From NCBI RefSeq assembly GCF_002844595.1, contig NZ_PJNW01000011.1, forward strand, positions 1 through 64,000: a stretch of DNA of 64,000 nt, written 5' to 3'. Shown piece after piece: positions 28,153 to 37,401 of this stretch. How positions within the stretch are numbered: position 1 is the stretch's first letter; the number at the start of each line of letters is the position of its first letter. A program made the position numbers and the translations under genes. The notes under the pieces are model-generated. The model made no database searches, was not told the DNA's origin, and saw only the letters and a program-made list of their open reading frames with translations. The DNA is from Pleomorphomonas diazotrophica. GTDB lineage: Bacteria > Pseudomonadota > Alphaproteobacteria > Rhizobiales > Pleomorphomonadaceae.

Positions 28153-29442
28153 ATGGGTAATCGTTTACTTAGCACTCTTGTCGCCACCACGGCGCTGATG
28201 GCGCTCGCCACGGCCGCCGATGCCAAGACCGTGGTGCGCATGATGCATCAGGGCGATCCGGGCTGGGTGGCGCTCTACGGCAAGGTCGCCGAGCGCTTCG
28301 AGGCGGCCAATCCGGACGTCGACATCGAGCTGATCTACGCACCCCACGACGCCTATAACGAGAAGTTCTCGTCGGCGGTCATGTCCAAGCAACTGCCGGA
28401 CATCATCGAGCTCGACGCGCCCTTCCTCGCCAACTACGTCTGGTCGGGCTACCTCAAGCCGATCAAGAGCTACATCGACCAGGACCTCCTGGACGACATG
28501 ACGGCGTCCAATGTCGCTCAGGGCACCTATCCGATCGACAAGGACCTCTACGCCATCGGCCTCACCGACAGCTCGGTGGTGCTCTACGGAAACAAGAAAT
28601 ATCTCGAGAAGATCGGCGCCCGCATTCCGAAGTCGGTGGACGACGCATGGACGCGTGCCGAGTTCGAGGACTATCTCGCCAAGCTGGCCAAGGTGGATGG
28701 CGTCAAGTGGCCGATCGATACCTTCCGTGGCTATGGCATCAAGACCGAATGGGTGACCTACGCGTACCAGCCCATCCTCAACTCCTTCGGTTGCGATCTG
28801 ATCGACCGCACGACCTGGACGGCCACCGGCACGCTCGACAGCCAGCCTTGCGTCGACGCGCTGACCATGATGCAGACCTGGGTAAAGAACGGCTGGGTGG
28901 TGCCGATGTCGTCGGGTACCAACCAGTTCTACGCCGACGGCGAGCCGGCGGCGCTTGCTTGGGGCGGTCACTGGTTCTACGCCGAGGCCGCTGCCAAGTT
29001 GAAGGACGACGTGGTGGTCATGCCGCTGCCGAAGTTCGGCGACAAGAGCGCCAGTCCGGACGGCACCTGGATCTGGGCGATCACCACCCAGTCCGAGCAT
29101 CCCGACATCGCCGGCAAGTTCCTGAGCTTCCTCCTGAAGGACAAGGACTATCGCGACTTCGCGGTGAGCCAGAGCGCCTATCCCGGCCTCAAGAGCTTCG
29201 CCGCCCAGTCGCCGCTCTATGCCGAGGGCGGCCCGATGGCCGTCGCCTTCGAGCAGGCGTCGAAGGTCGCCGTGCCGCGCCCGCCGCATCCGGCCTATCC
29301 GACGATCACCTCGGCCTTCATGCAGGCCGTCGACCAGATCTTCAACGGCGAGGATGCCCAGAAGGCACTGACGGCCGCCGCTGAAAAGATCGACGAGGAC
29401 ATCGCCGACAACGACGGTTATCCGCCGTTCGACGGCAACTGA
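28153..29442 (+). CDS. Sugar ABC transporter substrate-binding protein (fructosidase operon)
   Basis: A 429-residue periplasmic receptor. Signal peptide MGNRLLSTLVATTALMALA with cleavage near ADA-KT (about residue 24). Mature motifs include NPDVDIELIYAPHDAYNEKF, LPDIIELDAPFLANYVW and WGGHWFYAEAAAKLK. ATG 28153 follows GGAGGAG by 9 bases. With two permeases, a GH32 enzyme and an ATPase downstream, it likely delivers fructose-containing oligosaccharides. Confidence 0.93.
   Translation: MGNRLLSTLVATTALMALATAADAKTVVRMMHQGDPGWVALYGKVAERFEAANPDVDIELIYAPHDAYNEKFSSAVMSKQLPDIIELDAPFLANYVWSGYLKPIKSYIDQDLLDDMTASNVAQGTYPIDKDLYAIGLTDSSVVLYGNKKYLEKIGARIPKSVDDAWTRAEFEDYLAKLAKVDGVKWPIDTFRGYGIKTEWVTYAYQPILNSFGCDLIDRTTWTATGTLDSQPCVDALTMMQTWVKNGWVVPMSSGTNQFYADGEPAALAWGGHWFYAEAAAKLKDDVVVMPLPKFGDKSASPDGTWIWAITTQSEHPDIAGKFLSFLLKDKDYRDFAVSQSAYPGLKSFAAQSPLYAEGGPMAVAFEQASKVAVPRPPHPAYPTITSAFMQAVDQIFNGEDAQKALTAAAEKIDEDIADNDGYPPFDGN
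28156..28169. promoter_or_regulatory. LacI-type operator B inside the binding-protein start
   Basis: GGTAATCGTTTACT, directly after the ATG. It shares GGTAATCG with operator A (27031) and matches the TAA-CG-TTTA pattern of LacI operators, but it also encodes residues 2-6, so the resemblance may be partly chance. Confidence 0.4.
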
Positions 29443-29452
29443 TGTCCGCATC

Positions 29453-29572
29453 GCGGGCCCTCCACCCCATTGGTGACGGGAGGCCCGCTGTGGAACCGCC
29501 GGGGGGCGCCGATCTGCACCCCCCCCGGCACGGCCTGCCGGCGCGCGTTCGTCCTCCCCCGGGCGCGCGCCG
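29453..29572 (+). repeat. Three tandem GC hairpins between binding-protein and permease genes
   Basis: Three inverted repeats in 120 bases. GCGGGCC (29453-29459) pairs with GGCCCGC (29482-29488) and extends by TCC/GGA past a bulge. GCCGGGGGG (29498-29506) pairs with CCCCCCGGC (29521-29529). CGGCGCGCG (29539-29547) pairs with CGCGCGCCG (29564-29572). There is no T-run. The arrangement repeats that at 23493-23594 in an unrelated operon. Confidence 0.78.
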
Positions 29573-29605
29573 CTCTCCTGCCACCCATCGCCCGGCGAGG
29601 GGCCC

Positions 29606-30541
29606 ATGACCGCACTCACATCCGTTCCGAAGCGGCGTCGCCGTTCCATCATCGCCCGCGTCGGCTGGCCGCGCTTCCTTCAGGAAATCGGCATGCTGGC
29701 GCCGGCGGTGGTGCTGATGACCGCCTTCCTGATCACGCCCTTCCTCTTGTCCTTTTGGACGGCGATGACCAACCAGCCGCTGGTGCCCCGGCCGACGCCG
29801 GTACGCTTCGTCGGGCTCAACAACTTCCTGCGCATCCTCTCCGACGATTTGTTCTGGACGTCGCTCTGGAACGTCACCCGCTTCACGCTGTGGGTGCTGC
29901 CGGTGCAGTGCGGGCTGGCCTTCGTGACGGCGTTGATCCTCAACCAGAAGATCCCGTTCCGGAACGTGTTCCGCGGCATGTTCTTCCTGCCGGCCATCAC
30001 TTCGATGGTGGTGGTCTGCGTCATCTGGGGCACGCTGTTCCAGTATCCGACAGGCCCGCTCAACCATATCGTGGTATCGCTGTCGGGCGGCCATATCCAG
30101 CCGATCGACTGGCTGGGCGATCCCAACTGGGCGATGGTCTCGATCGTGCTGCTGTCGGCCTGGCAGGCCTACGGCTTCCAGATGATCATCTATCTCGCGG
30201 GCATGCAGGGCATTCCCGACGAGCTCTACGATGCCGCCCGCATCGACGGCGCCGGTGCTTGGGGACGCTTCTGGCATGTCACCATGCCCGGCCTCCGGCC
30301 GACCCACGTCTTCGTGCTGGTCATCACCACCATCCAGGCCTTCAAGCTCTACACGCAGGTGGCCATCCTGACGCAGGGCGGACCGAAATCATCGACCGAG
30401 ACCGTCGTCCATTACATGGTGCGCGCCGGCTTCGAGGAGCAGAAGCTTGGCTACGCCTCGGCGGTGTCGGTGATCCTGTTCCTGATCGTCCTGGTCATCG
30501 CGCTCGTCCAGCGCAGGCTCATGAGGCGCTTCGATGTCTGA
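29606..30541 (+). CDS. Carbohydrate ABC transporter permease (MalF type)
   Basis: A 311-residue inner-membrane subunit. The first helix is EIGMLAPAVVLMTAFLITPF, and the EAA loop YDAARIDGAGAWGRFWHVTMP. A basic N-terminus (PKRRRRS) fits cytoplasmic placement. ATG 29606 after GAGGGG. It overlaps the following permease by 8 bases. Confidence 0.94.
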   Translation: MTALTSVPKRRRRSIIARVGWPRFLQEIGMLAPAVVLMTAFLITPFLLSFWTAMTNQPLVPRPTPVRFVGLNNFLRILSDDLFWTSLWNVTRFTLWVLPVQCGLAFVTALILNQKIPFRNVFRGMFFLPAITSMVVVCVIWGTLFQYPTGPLNHIVVSLSGGHIQPIDWLGDPNWAMVSIVLLSAWQAYGFQMIIYLAGMQGIPDELYDAARIDGAGAWGRFWHVTMPGLRPTHVFVLVITTIQAFKLYTQVAILTQGGPKSSTETVVHYMVRAGFEEQKLGYASAVSVILFLIVLVIALVQRRLMRRFDV

Positions 30542-31412
30542 TCTCGCCCTCTTTTCCCGAAAGCCGACGATGTCGGTGAACGGCTACCGCGTCGTCCAGT
30601 CGATATCGGTCTTCGTCATCGCGCTGGTGGTGATCTCGCCGCTATTCATGCTGTTCATCGCCTCGCTGAAGGACGACCGCTTCCAGATCCTCGCCGACAT
30701 GGGCTCGTTCCGGGCCTTCTGGGTGGACAACCCCACCCTCAGTAACTTCCGCGAGGTCGGCAACTTCGCCGGTGAATTGGCCTTCGGCCGCTATCTCGGC
30801 AACTCGCTGTTCATCCTGGGCTCCACCGTGAGCCTCGGCCTCGTCATCAACTCGATGGCCGGCTTCATCCTGGCCTGGGGCAGCCTGCCGGGCCGGGCGG
30901 TGATCCTGTCGCTGATCATCGCGCTCTACGTGATCCCGCAGGAGAGCATCATCATGCCGCTGCTGATCATCGTGTCGCGGGCCGGCCTGTCGGACACCTT
31001 CACCGCACAGATCCTGCCCTTCGTGGCGAGCCCGCTCTATACCTTCCTGTTCTATCAGTTCTTCGCGCAGCTGCCGAAGGAGCTCTACGAGGCGGCGTCC
31101 ATCGACGGGGCGTCGATCTTCCGCACCTGGTGGTCGATCTTCATGCCATTGAGCCTGCCGGCGCTCGCCACCGTCTCCATCCTGATGGGCATCGAGACCT
31201 GGAATCAGTATCTCTGGCCGATCCTGATCACCCAGACCGACTATGCCCGGCCGATCTCCGTCGCCATCGCCACCTTCTTCGGTCAGGACAGTATCTACTG
31301 GGATCGCGCCATGGCCGCCTCGGTTCTGATGATGATCCCGATCCTCGTGTTCTATCTCGCCTTCCAGCGCTGGTTCATCAGCTCCTTCGTCGGCTCGGCA
31401 GTCAAAGGTTGA
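30534..31412 (+). CDS. Carbohydrate ABC transporter permease (MalG type)
   Basis: A 292-residue subunit with six predicted helices. The first is VQSISVFVIALVVISPLFML, the EAA loop is YEAASIDGASIFRTWWSIFMP, and the C-terminus ends in SFVGSAVKG. Its start lies within the end of the previous permease gene, and the GH32 gene begins 2 bases after its stop. Confidence 0.95.
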   Translation: MSDLALFSRKPTMSVNGYRVVQSISVFVIALVVISPLFMLFIASLKDDRFQILADMGSFRAFWVDNPTLSNFREVGNFAGELAFGRYLGNSLFILGSTVSLGLVINSMAGFILAWGSLPGRAVILSLIIALYVIPQESIIMPLLIIVSRAGLSDTFTAQILPFVASPLYTFLFYQFFAQLPKELYEAASIDGASIFRTWWSIFMPLSLPALATVSILMGIETWNQYLWPILITQTDYARPISVAIATFFGQDSIYWDRAMAASVLMMIPILVFYLAFQRWFISSFVGSAVKG

Positions 31413-31414
31413 TC

Positions 31415-33112
31415 ATGTCTCAAGCATCTCCTCCAGCCCGCCAGCCGAGCCGGGAAACGATCTCCTTTGCCCCTGTGGCGGCCGGTGAAACCCTCGAACT
31501 GTTCCTGATGCCGAGGGGCACAGAACCGGCCGTCGTTGCCCTGCACGGCGCCGGCGAGGTAACCGCGCGGCGCAGCGACGCCTTCGAGCGGCATCGCGTC
31601 GTCCTGGCCGCGCCGGTCGACCGGCTCAGCTTCGATGCCGCGACCACCGTGCTGTCGACCGTCTATGCCTATGACCCGGCAACCGTGCTCAACGCAGGCA
31701 TCCGCGTGCTCCATGCCGGTCCGGCGCCGACCCCACCGGAGCTTGCCGGCAGCTATCACTTCCGGCCGCCTTGCGGCTGGATGAACGACCCCAACGGCTT
31801 CGGTCGGTTCGACGGGCGCGCTCACCTCTTCTACCAGCATTATCCCCATCGTCTGCGCTGGCACGCCATGCATTGGGGCCACGCCGTTTCCGACGACCTC
31901 ATTCACTGGCGCCACCAGCCTATCTTCCTCGAACCGGGCGAGGCGGTTTTCGCGGCGAACGGTGCTGGTGGCATCTTTTCCGGCTCGGCCATCGCCGTGC
32001 CGGGCGAGGCCGGCTTCCGCGCCTTCTTCACCGATCATATCGACGGCCGGCAGCCGGAGATGGAGGTGCAATGCGCGGTGCGCTGCACGGACGGCTTCAC
32101 GGCCGATACGCCTGAGGTGGTGCTTGCGGGTCGGCCGGAAGGGCTTGGCCTCGGTGACGACAACCGCGACCCCTATGTCTTTCGTGGTCCCGACGGACGC
32201 CTCAAGATGCTGCTCGGCGGCCGCGATGCCGAGGGCGGCGTCGTCATGCTGCATGAGACCGACGACCCGACCGGCGCCACCGGCTGGCGCTTCGTCGGCC
32301 TCGTTCATCGGGAGCGCGAATATGGCCGCACCGTCGGAGAGTGTCCGGCCATGCTGCCGCTCGACGGCCCGGCGGATGACCCGGATACGCACTGGCTGTT
32401 GATCGTCGGCCTTCTGATGAGCCGCGATCCCTCGACGCGACGGCGCAACCTCACCTTCGGCATCGTCGGACGCTTCGACGGCCGGACCTTCACACCGGAC
32501 TTCCGGCAGGAGCTCGACTTCGGCACCGATGCCTATGGCTTCCAGGCCTTTGTCGATCGGGGCGGTCCGGTCGGCATCGCCTGGCTCGCCAACTGGACGG
32601 ATATCGTCAAGACGGCCGACTGGCCGACCGCCATGACGTTGCCGCGCCGGCTGCTCCTCCGGGACGGCGCATTGCAGACGCCGCCGATCGAGGCGGCCAC
32701 CACGCTGCGGCAGACACTTGTCGACGATCGCCGCCTTGCCGTCGGCGAGACAGTCGGCCTGGATGACGGCATGGCTGAGATCATCGTCGAGTTCGACGAT
32801 GCCAGCACGTTCTTCGAGCTTACCCTGACGCATCCGACGCTGAAGCTCGCCATCACCTCGGATGAGGGCGGCCTTGCCATTGTCCACGAAGACGCACATG
32901 GCGGGGCACCATCGCCGCATTATCTCGCAACCGGCGCTCGGGTGCGTTCGATCCGAATCTTCCTCGACCGAGGGTCGATCGAGGTGTTCGCCGACGACGG
33001 CCGCTACGTGGGCACCAAGCGGCTCGCCGATCCGGCCGCCATCACCGCCATTCGCCTTCATGCCCCAGAGGAACGCGTGACAAGCGCCCGCGTCTGGCGG
33101 CTGGGGCTCTAG
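31415..33112 (+). CDS. Glycoside hydrolase family 32 beta-fructosidase (invertase/levanase-like)
   Basis: A 565-residue enzyme that releases fructose from sucrose or fructans. The five-bladed propeller carries the three catalytic residues: Asp125 in GWMNDPNGFG (nucleophile), Asp252 in NRDPYVF (transition-state stabiliser) and Glu309 in GECPAML (acid/base). An N-terminal ~110-residue domain precedes the propeller. The C-terminal beta-sandwich ends with RIFLDRGSIEVFADDGR, typical of GH32. No signal peptide is seen, so it acts on sugar after import. Start ATG 31415, two bases after the permease stop. Confidence 0.95.
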   Translation: MSQASPPARQPSRETISFAPVAAGETLELFLMPRGTEPAVVALHGAGEVTARRSDAFERHRVVLAAPVDRLSFDAATTVLSTVYAYDPATVLNAGIRVLHAGPAPTPPELAGSYHFRPPCGWMNDPNGFGRFDGRAHLFYQHYPHRLRWHAMHWGHAVSDDLIHWRHQPIFLEPGEAVFAANGAGGIFSGSAIAVPGEAGFRAFFTDHIDGRQPEMEVQCAVRCTDGFTADTPEVVLAGRPEGLGLGDDNRDPYVFRGPDGRLKMLLGGRDAEGGVVMLHETDDPTGATGWRFVGLVHREREYGRTVGECPAMLPLDGPADDPDTHWLLIVGLLMSRDPSTRRRNLTFGIVGRFDGRTFTPDFRQELDFGTDAYGFQAFVDRGGPVGIAWLANWTDIVKTADWPTAMTLPRRLLLRDGALQTPPIEAATTLRQTLVDDRRLAVGETVGLDDGMAEIIVEFDDASTFFELTLTHPTLKLAITSDEGGLAIVHEDAHGGAPSPHYLATGARVRSIRIFLDRGSIEVFADDGRYVGTKRLADPAAITAIRLHAPEERVTSARVWRLGL

Positions 33113-33135
33113 GACTGGATCAGGGGAGGAACATC

Positions 33136-34176
33136 ATGGCCAACGTTTCCATCGACAACGTCGCCAAGTTCTACGGCAGTCACAAGGTCATCCATGGCAT
33201 CGACATCGACATTGCTGACGGCGAGTTCGTGACGCTGGTCGGCCCTTCCGGCTGCGGCAAGTCGACGCTGCTCCGGATGATCGCCGGCCTTGAGGAAATC
33301 TCCGACGGCGACATCCGCATCGGCGACCGCGTCGTCAACGACGTGCCGCCGAAGGAGCGGGACATCGCCATGGTGTTCCAGAATTACGCGCTCTATCCGC
33401 ACATGACGGTGGCTCAGAATATGGGCTTTGCGCTGAAGCTGAAGGGTGAAAGCCGCGCCACCATCGACGCCCGCGTCCGGGAGGCGGCCGCCATCCTGGC
33501 GCTCGAGCCCTATCTCGACCGGTTGCCCAAGCAGCTTTCGGGCGGCCAGCGCCAGCGCGTGGCGATGGGCCGAGCCATCGTGCGCAGCCCGCAGGTGTTC
33601 CTGTTCGACGAACCGCTCAGCAATCTCGACGCCAAGCTGCGCGTGCAGATGCGCGCCGAGATCAAGGACCTGCACCGGCGCCTCGGTACCACCACCGTCT
33701 ATGTCACCCACGATCAGATCGAGGCCATGACCATGGCCGATCGCATCGTGGTGATGAAGGGCGGCGTGGTCGAGCAGATCGGCCGGCCGCTGGAACTCTA
33801 CGACCGGCCCGCCAACCTGTTCGTCGCCACCTTCATCGGCTCGCCGGCCATGAATCTTCTGACAGGACGGGCGGGACAGGGTGGTTTCGTCACCGGGGAC
33901 GGCGTCGTCTTGCCGCTGCCCGCTACGGCGGCAGCCGGCGCGACGACCTACGGCATCCGCCCGGAGCATCTGACGCTCGATGAGACCGGCTTCCGCGCCG
34001 AGGTGGTGGTCATCGAGCCGACCGGCGCCGAAACGCAGGTGCTGGCCCGCTGCGGTGGCCAGACGCTGGTCGCCGTGCTGCGCGAGCGCGTCGAGCTCAA
34101 CCCCGGCGACATCATCGGCCTCAAGCCGGACCTCTCGGCGGTTCACCTGTTCGGCGAGGACGGTCGAAGGCTTTAG
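33136..34176 (+). CDS. Sugar ABC transporter ATP-binding protein (MalK/UgpC family)
   Basis: A 346-residue ATPase closing the fructosidase operon, 23 bases after GH32. It has [59 protein letters not shown] and a TOBE domain (GIRPEHLTLDETG). The N-terminal 240 residues are very close to those of the ATPase at 25012, while the C-terminal domains differ. ATG 33136 after GGGGAGG. Confidence 0.95.
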   Translation: MANVSIDNVAKFYGSHKVIHGIDIDIADGEFVTLVGPSGCGKSTLLRMIAGLEEISDGDIRIGDRVVNDVPPKERDIAMVFQNYALYPHMTVAQNMGFALKLKGESRATIDARVREAAAILALEPYLDRLPKQLSGGQRQRVAMGRAIVRSPQVFLFDEPLSNLDAKLRVQMRAEIKDLHRRLGTTTVYVTHDQIEAMTMADRIVVMKGGVVEQIGRPLELYDRPANLFVATFIGSPAMNLLTGRAGQGGFVTGDGVVLPLPATAAAGATTYGIRPEHLTLDETGFRAEVVVIEPTGAETQVLARCGGQTLVAVLRERVELNPGDIIGLKPDLSAVHLFGEDGRRL

Positions 34177-34188
34177 CGGGTAGCGATA

Positions 34189-35091
34189 TCAGGCGGCAGC
34201 GCGAGCCCGGCCGCGCGGACCTGCCCGCCGTTCGGCGCGGAAGGCCGAGGGCGTGCGGCCGATCAGCCGCAGGAAGTTGCGATTGAAGGTCGACAGCGTC
34301 TCGTAGCCGACGTCCATGGCGATCGAGGTTACCATGTCCTCGGTTTCCGACAGGAGCTGGCAGGCCTTGTAGATCCTGAGATGGTTGATGTACTCGGCGC
34401 AGGAGCAGCGCAGGTGCCGCTCGAACAGGCGCGAAAAGGCGGCGAGAGCCATGCCTTCCGTGGCCGCCACCTCGCGGCAGGTAAGACCCGGCCGGTTGAA
34501 GTTGGCGGCGATATAGGCAAGCATCCGCTCAAGCCGGCGTGGCTGGGCGCACTGATGTTCAAGACCCTTCAGCGACAGCGACCGACGATCGCCATCCTGT
34601 TCCAGCACCCGCATCAGCTTAAAGAACAGGGCAATGCGCTCGAACCCGTCCGCGCGAAGCAACGCCTCCATCAGGCCGGCGGCCTCGGTCGCGGCGGAGG
34701 GCGAGAATTCGATGCCCGACCGCGTCGCGTCCAACAGGGCTGAGAGGCCGGCGCAATCGGAAAACTCGGCCATGCAGCGTTCGGCGAAGCCGGCGCCCAT
34801 CTGAAGCACCAGATCGCGGTCGCGGATACGACCGTCGATGTCGCGATCGGCGCCGTCCGACACCCACATGTGCGGCAGGTTGGGGCCGGTCATGACGAGA
34901 TTGCCCGGGCCGAACTCGCCGGCGTAGGTGCCGACGTAGAACTGGCCGGTGCTGCGGCGGATCAGGTGCAGCTCATATTCCGGATGATGGTGCCAACCGG
35001 AGTAGGCGAAGGGGTAGTCGTGCGAGTAGACGCGAAACGTGCGCTCGAGCGGCGCCTCGATCACCTCCAAAACAGGCTTTGTCTGACCCAC
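34189..35091 (-). CDS. AraC-family transcriptional regulator
   Basis: About 300 residues. An N-terminal cupin (YSGWHHHPEYELHLI, GNLVMTGPNLPHMW) senses the ligand. The C-terminal double helix-turn-helix includes LTCREVAATEGMALAAFSRLF and ends VTSIAMDVGYETLSTFNRNFLRLIGRTPSAFR. Start GTG 35091, 6 bases after GGGAGG. It converges on the fructosidase operon with a 12-base gap and is divergent from ahcY. Its targets are not evident; sugar metabolism is likely. Confidence 0.92.
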   Translation of the reverse strand: MGQTKPVLEVIEAPLERTFRVYSHDYPFAYSGWHHHPEYELHLIRRSTGQFYVGTYAGEFGPGNLVMTGPNLPHMWVSDGADRDIDGRIRDRDLVLQMGAGFAERCMAEFSDCAGLSALLDATRSGIEFSPSAATEAAGLMEALLRADGFERIALFFKLMRVLEQDGDRRSLSLKGLEHQCAQPRRLERMLAYIAANFNRPGLTCREVAATEGMALAAFSRLFERHLRCSCAEYINHLRIYKACQLLSETEDMVTSIAMDVGYETLSTFNRNFLRLIGRTPSAFRAERRAGPRGRARAAA

Positions 35092-35508
35092 CTTCGCCTC
35101 CCTTTGGTGGATAGCGGTCCGTCCGCAGCCGATCGACCTTAGCAGACCTGACCGGCAACGCCGAGCCCTGCTTGGGCAGAAACGGCTGCACTTTCGCAGT
35201 GGTCAGATCCGGCCCGGCCGGGCGGGCCTTTCGACAGTGGCGGAAACCATGGCCTTTCCAACCTCCCGTGGCAAGGCGCGCAGCACCGACATCTATGCAG
35301 GATTTTACACGTTGGTGTTTGGCAACCCGCCAGATGGTTTCGCCTCGGCCCTCGAATGAGTCGATCGGCTTCATCATGATATAAGGATCTCTTTATATCG
35401 TGATTGCACCAAAGGCCGACATCTCCTATAAGGCGCTGACCGGCGGCCCGATGCCGCCCCTCTCGTTTGGCCAACAGCCTATCCTCACCCACACCCGGAG
35501 ATCCGCCG
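35092..35508. other. Divergent intergenic region between araC-type gene and ahcY
   Basis: About 417 bases. I see no protein-coding gene here. The half nearest the AraC gene is featureless and GC-rich. The SahR-like palindrome (35378-35399) lies 110 bases before ahcY, and GGAG (35497-35500) precedes its start. No SAH or SAM riboswitch fold was recognised by eye. Confidence 0.6.
35378..35399. promoter_or_regulatory. SahR-like operator upstream of ahcY
   Basis: A 22-base AT-rich palindrome: GATATAA (35378-35384), a middle GATCTC-type core, and TTATATC (35393-35399). SahR is an ArsR-family repressor that senses S-adenosylhomocysteine in proteobacteria and binds AT-rich palindromes before ahcY and methionine-cycle genes. 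The match is by pattern and position. No sahR gene is in this window. Confidence 0.55.
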
Positions 35509-36906
35509 ATGGTCGCCAAGGAATACGTCGTCAAGGACATCTCGCTCGCCGCCTGGGGCCGCACCGAACTCGACATGGCCGAGATCGAGATGCCCGGTCT
35601 GATGTCGGTGCGTGCCGAGTATGCCGCCGCCCAGCCGCTCAAGGGCGCCCGCATCGCCGGCTCGCTGCACATGACCATCCAGACCGCCGTGCTGATCGAG
35701 ACGCTGAAGGCGCTCGGCGCCGACGTGCGCTGGGCCTCCTGCAACATCTTCTCGACCCAGGACCACGCCGCCGCCGCCATCGCCGCCGCCGGCATCCCGG
35801 TGTTCGCCGTGAAGGGCGAGAGCCTCAAGGACTACTGGACCTACACCGATCGCATCCTCGACTGGGGCAACGGCGAGACCGCCAACATGATCCTCGACGA
35901 CGGCGGCGACGCCACGCTCTTGGTGATGCTCGGCGCCAAGGCCGAGACGGATCCTTCCGTGCTCAAGGATCCCAAGTCCGAGGAAGAGGAAGAGCTCTAC
36001 GCCACCATCAAGGCGCGTCTTGCCAAGGACCCGACCTTCTACTCGCGCGCCAAGGCCAGCATCCGCGGCGTTTCCGAGGAGACGACCACCGGCGTCATGC
36101 GCCTCTATCAGCTGGAAGCGCGCGGCGAGCTGCCGTGGCCGGCCTTCAACGTCAACGACAGCGTCACCAAGTCGAAGTTCGACAACAAGTACGGCTGCCG
36201 TGAGAGCCTGGTCGACGCCATTCGTCGCGGCACCGACGTGATGATGGCCGGCAAGGTGGCGATCGTCTGCGGCTATGGCGACGTCGGCAAGGGCTCGGCC
36301 CAGTCGCTGGCCGGCGCCGGCGCCCGCGTGCTGGTCACTGAAGTCGACCCGATCTGCGCCTTGCAGGCGGCCATGGACGGCTTCGAGGTCGTCACGCTGG
36401 AAGATGACGCCCACCGGGCCGACATCATCGTCACCTGCACCGGCAACAAGGACGTGGTCACCGTCGACCACATGCGTCAGCTGAAGAACATGGCCATCGT
36501 TTGCAACATCGGCCACTTCGACAACGAGATCCAGGTGTCGGCGCTCCGGAACTTCAAGTGGAAGAACGTCAAGCCGCAGGTCGACCTCGTCGAGTTCCCG
36601 GACGGCAAGAAGATCGTCCTCCTGTCGGAAGGCCGCCTCGTCAACCTCGGCAATGCCACCGGCCATCCGAGCTTCGTGATGAGCGCCTCCTTCTCCAACC
36701 AGACGCTGGCGCAGATCGAGCTGTGGACCCGCGGCGACAAGTACGAGAAGAAGGTGCACGTGCTGCCCAAGCATCTCGATGAGAAGGTGGCCGAGCTGCA
36801 CCTCGCCAAGCTCGGTGCCAAGCTTTCCAAGCTGACGGCCGAGCAGGCCGACTATATCGGCGTCAAGCCTCAGGGTCCGTTCAAGTCGGCCATGTACCGC
36901 TACTGA
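35509..36906 (+). CDS. ahcY: Adenosylhomocysteinase
   Basis: Hydrolyses S-adenosylhomocysteine to adenosine and homocysteine, pulling the activated-methyl cycle. The 465-residue protein shows [31 protein letters not shown], the NAD-binding [18 protein letters not shown], and the C-terminal FKSAMYRY. It also carries the acidic insertion ([13 protein letters not shown]) of long-form bacterial enzymes. Start ATG 35509 with GGAG 9 bases upstream. A strong terminator follows. In Hyphomicrobiales it is commonly followed by divL, as here. Confidence 0.98.
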   Translation: MVAKEYVVKDISLAAWGRTELDMAEIEMPGLMSVRAEYAAAQPLKGARIAGSLHMTIQTAVLIETLKALGADVRWASCNIFSTQDHAAAAIAAAGIPVFAVKGESLKDYWTYTDRILDWGNGETANMILDDGGDATLLVMLGAKAETDPSVLKDPKSEEEEELYATIKARLAKDPTFYSRAKASIRGVSEETTTGVMRLYQLEARGELPWPAFNVNDSVTKSKFDNKYGCRESLVDAIRRGTDVMMAGKVAIVCGYGDVGKGSAQSLAGAGARVLVTEVDPICALQAAMDGFEVVTLEDDAHRADIIVTCTGNKDVVTVDHMRQLKNMAIVCNIGHFDNEIQVSALRNFKWKNVKPQVDLVEFPDGKKIVLLSEGRLVNLGNATGHPSFVMSASFSNQTLAQIELWTRGDKYEKKVHVLPKHLDEKVAELHLAKLGAKLSKLTAEQADYIGVKPQGPFKSAMYRY

Positions 36907-36970
36907 CCGGCCCTTCCCCAGGTTTTCCGCCGCGCTGTGGCCGGCGGAGACCAATCGGAATGCCTTTTCG

Positions 36971-37007
36971 CCCGTCCGCGCGTCCACCCAAGCGCGGGCG
37001 GGTTTTT
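36971..37007 (+). terminator. Intrinsic terminator of ahcY
   Basis: CCCGTCCGCGC (36971-36981) pairs with GCGCGGGCGGG (36992-37002) with one U-G pair, then TTTTT (37003-37007). Confidence 0.85.
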
Positions 37008-37401
37008 CTTGCCGGCAAAGCCTTATCCACAGATGTTCCACATATGCGGATTTTTGCGGGGAAGATTGCCGGCACTTGCGAGCCGTCGCGAAAAGAGCGG
37101 CCGCAGAACCGCATAACGCGAGTCCGGTCAACCCTCTGGCTACCCCCTGCAGCCAGTTGTCGACTCCTTGTCCGCGATGATCGGAGTCGCCAAATCCTTG
37201 AACGTTCCATGAACGCGATAGGCGGCTGAACGTCCTTGCCGCACATGGCCCAACGGAGACCGCGTCGACTCTTTTTGCCCCCCCTGAAAGGCGGTATTTT
37301 GAGGTGATTCGGATCGGCGGCGGGGCACACGCCGGTTCGGGGCGAACCACTCCACTGAGGAGAGGCGCCTTCGGTAACGCGGCCAAAAAGGGGACAAGTG
37401 C
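37008..37401. other. divL upstream region with DnaA box and GANTC cluster
   Basis: About 390 bases without a gene. A perfect DnaA box TTATCCACA is at 37023-37031. Five GANTC sites (targets of the CcrM methylase) are at 37120, 37162, 37184, 37267 and 37306. The ribosome site AAGGGG (37388-37393) precedes divL. The concentration of cell-cycle signals suggests control by DnaA and by methylation state (GcrA/CcrM). Confidence 0.6.
37023..37031 (+). promoter_or_regulatory. DnaA box
   Basis: TTATCCACA, an exact match to the high-affinity DnaA consensus, 370 bases before divL. A single box, so not an origin; a regulatory role is inferred. Confidence 0.5.

Noticed and set aside
35400-35508. Possible SAH riboswitch before ahcY
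   Set aside because: No pseudoknot pattern or conserved core could be recognised; the upstream palindrome offers a simpler means of control.
36960-37229. Plus-strand 89-codon frame after ahcY
   Set aside because: It starts within the stem of the ahcY terminator and contains the DnaA box and GANTC sites.
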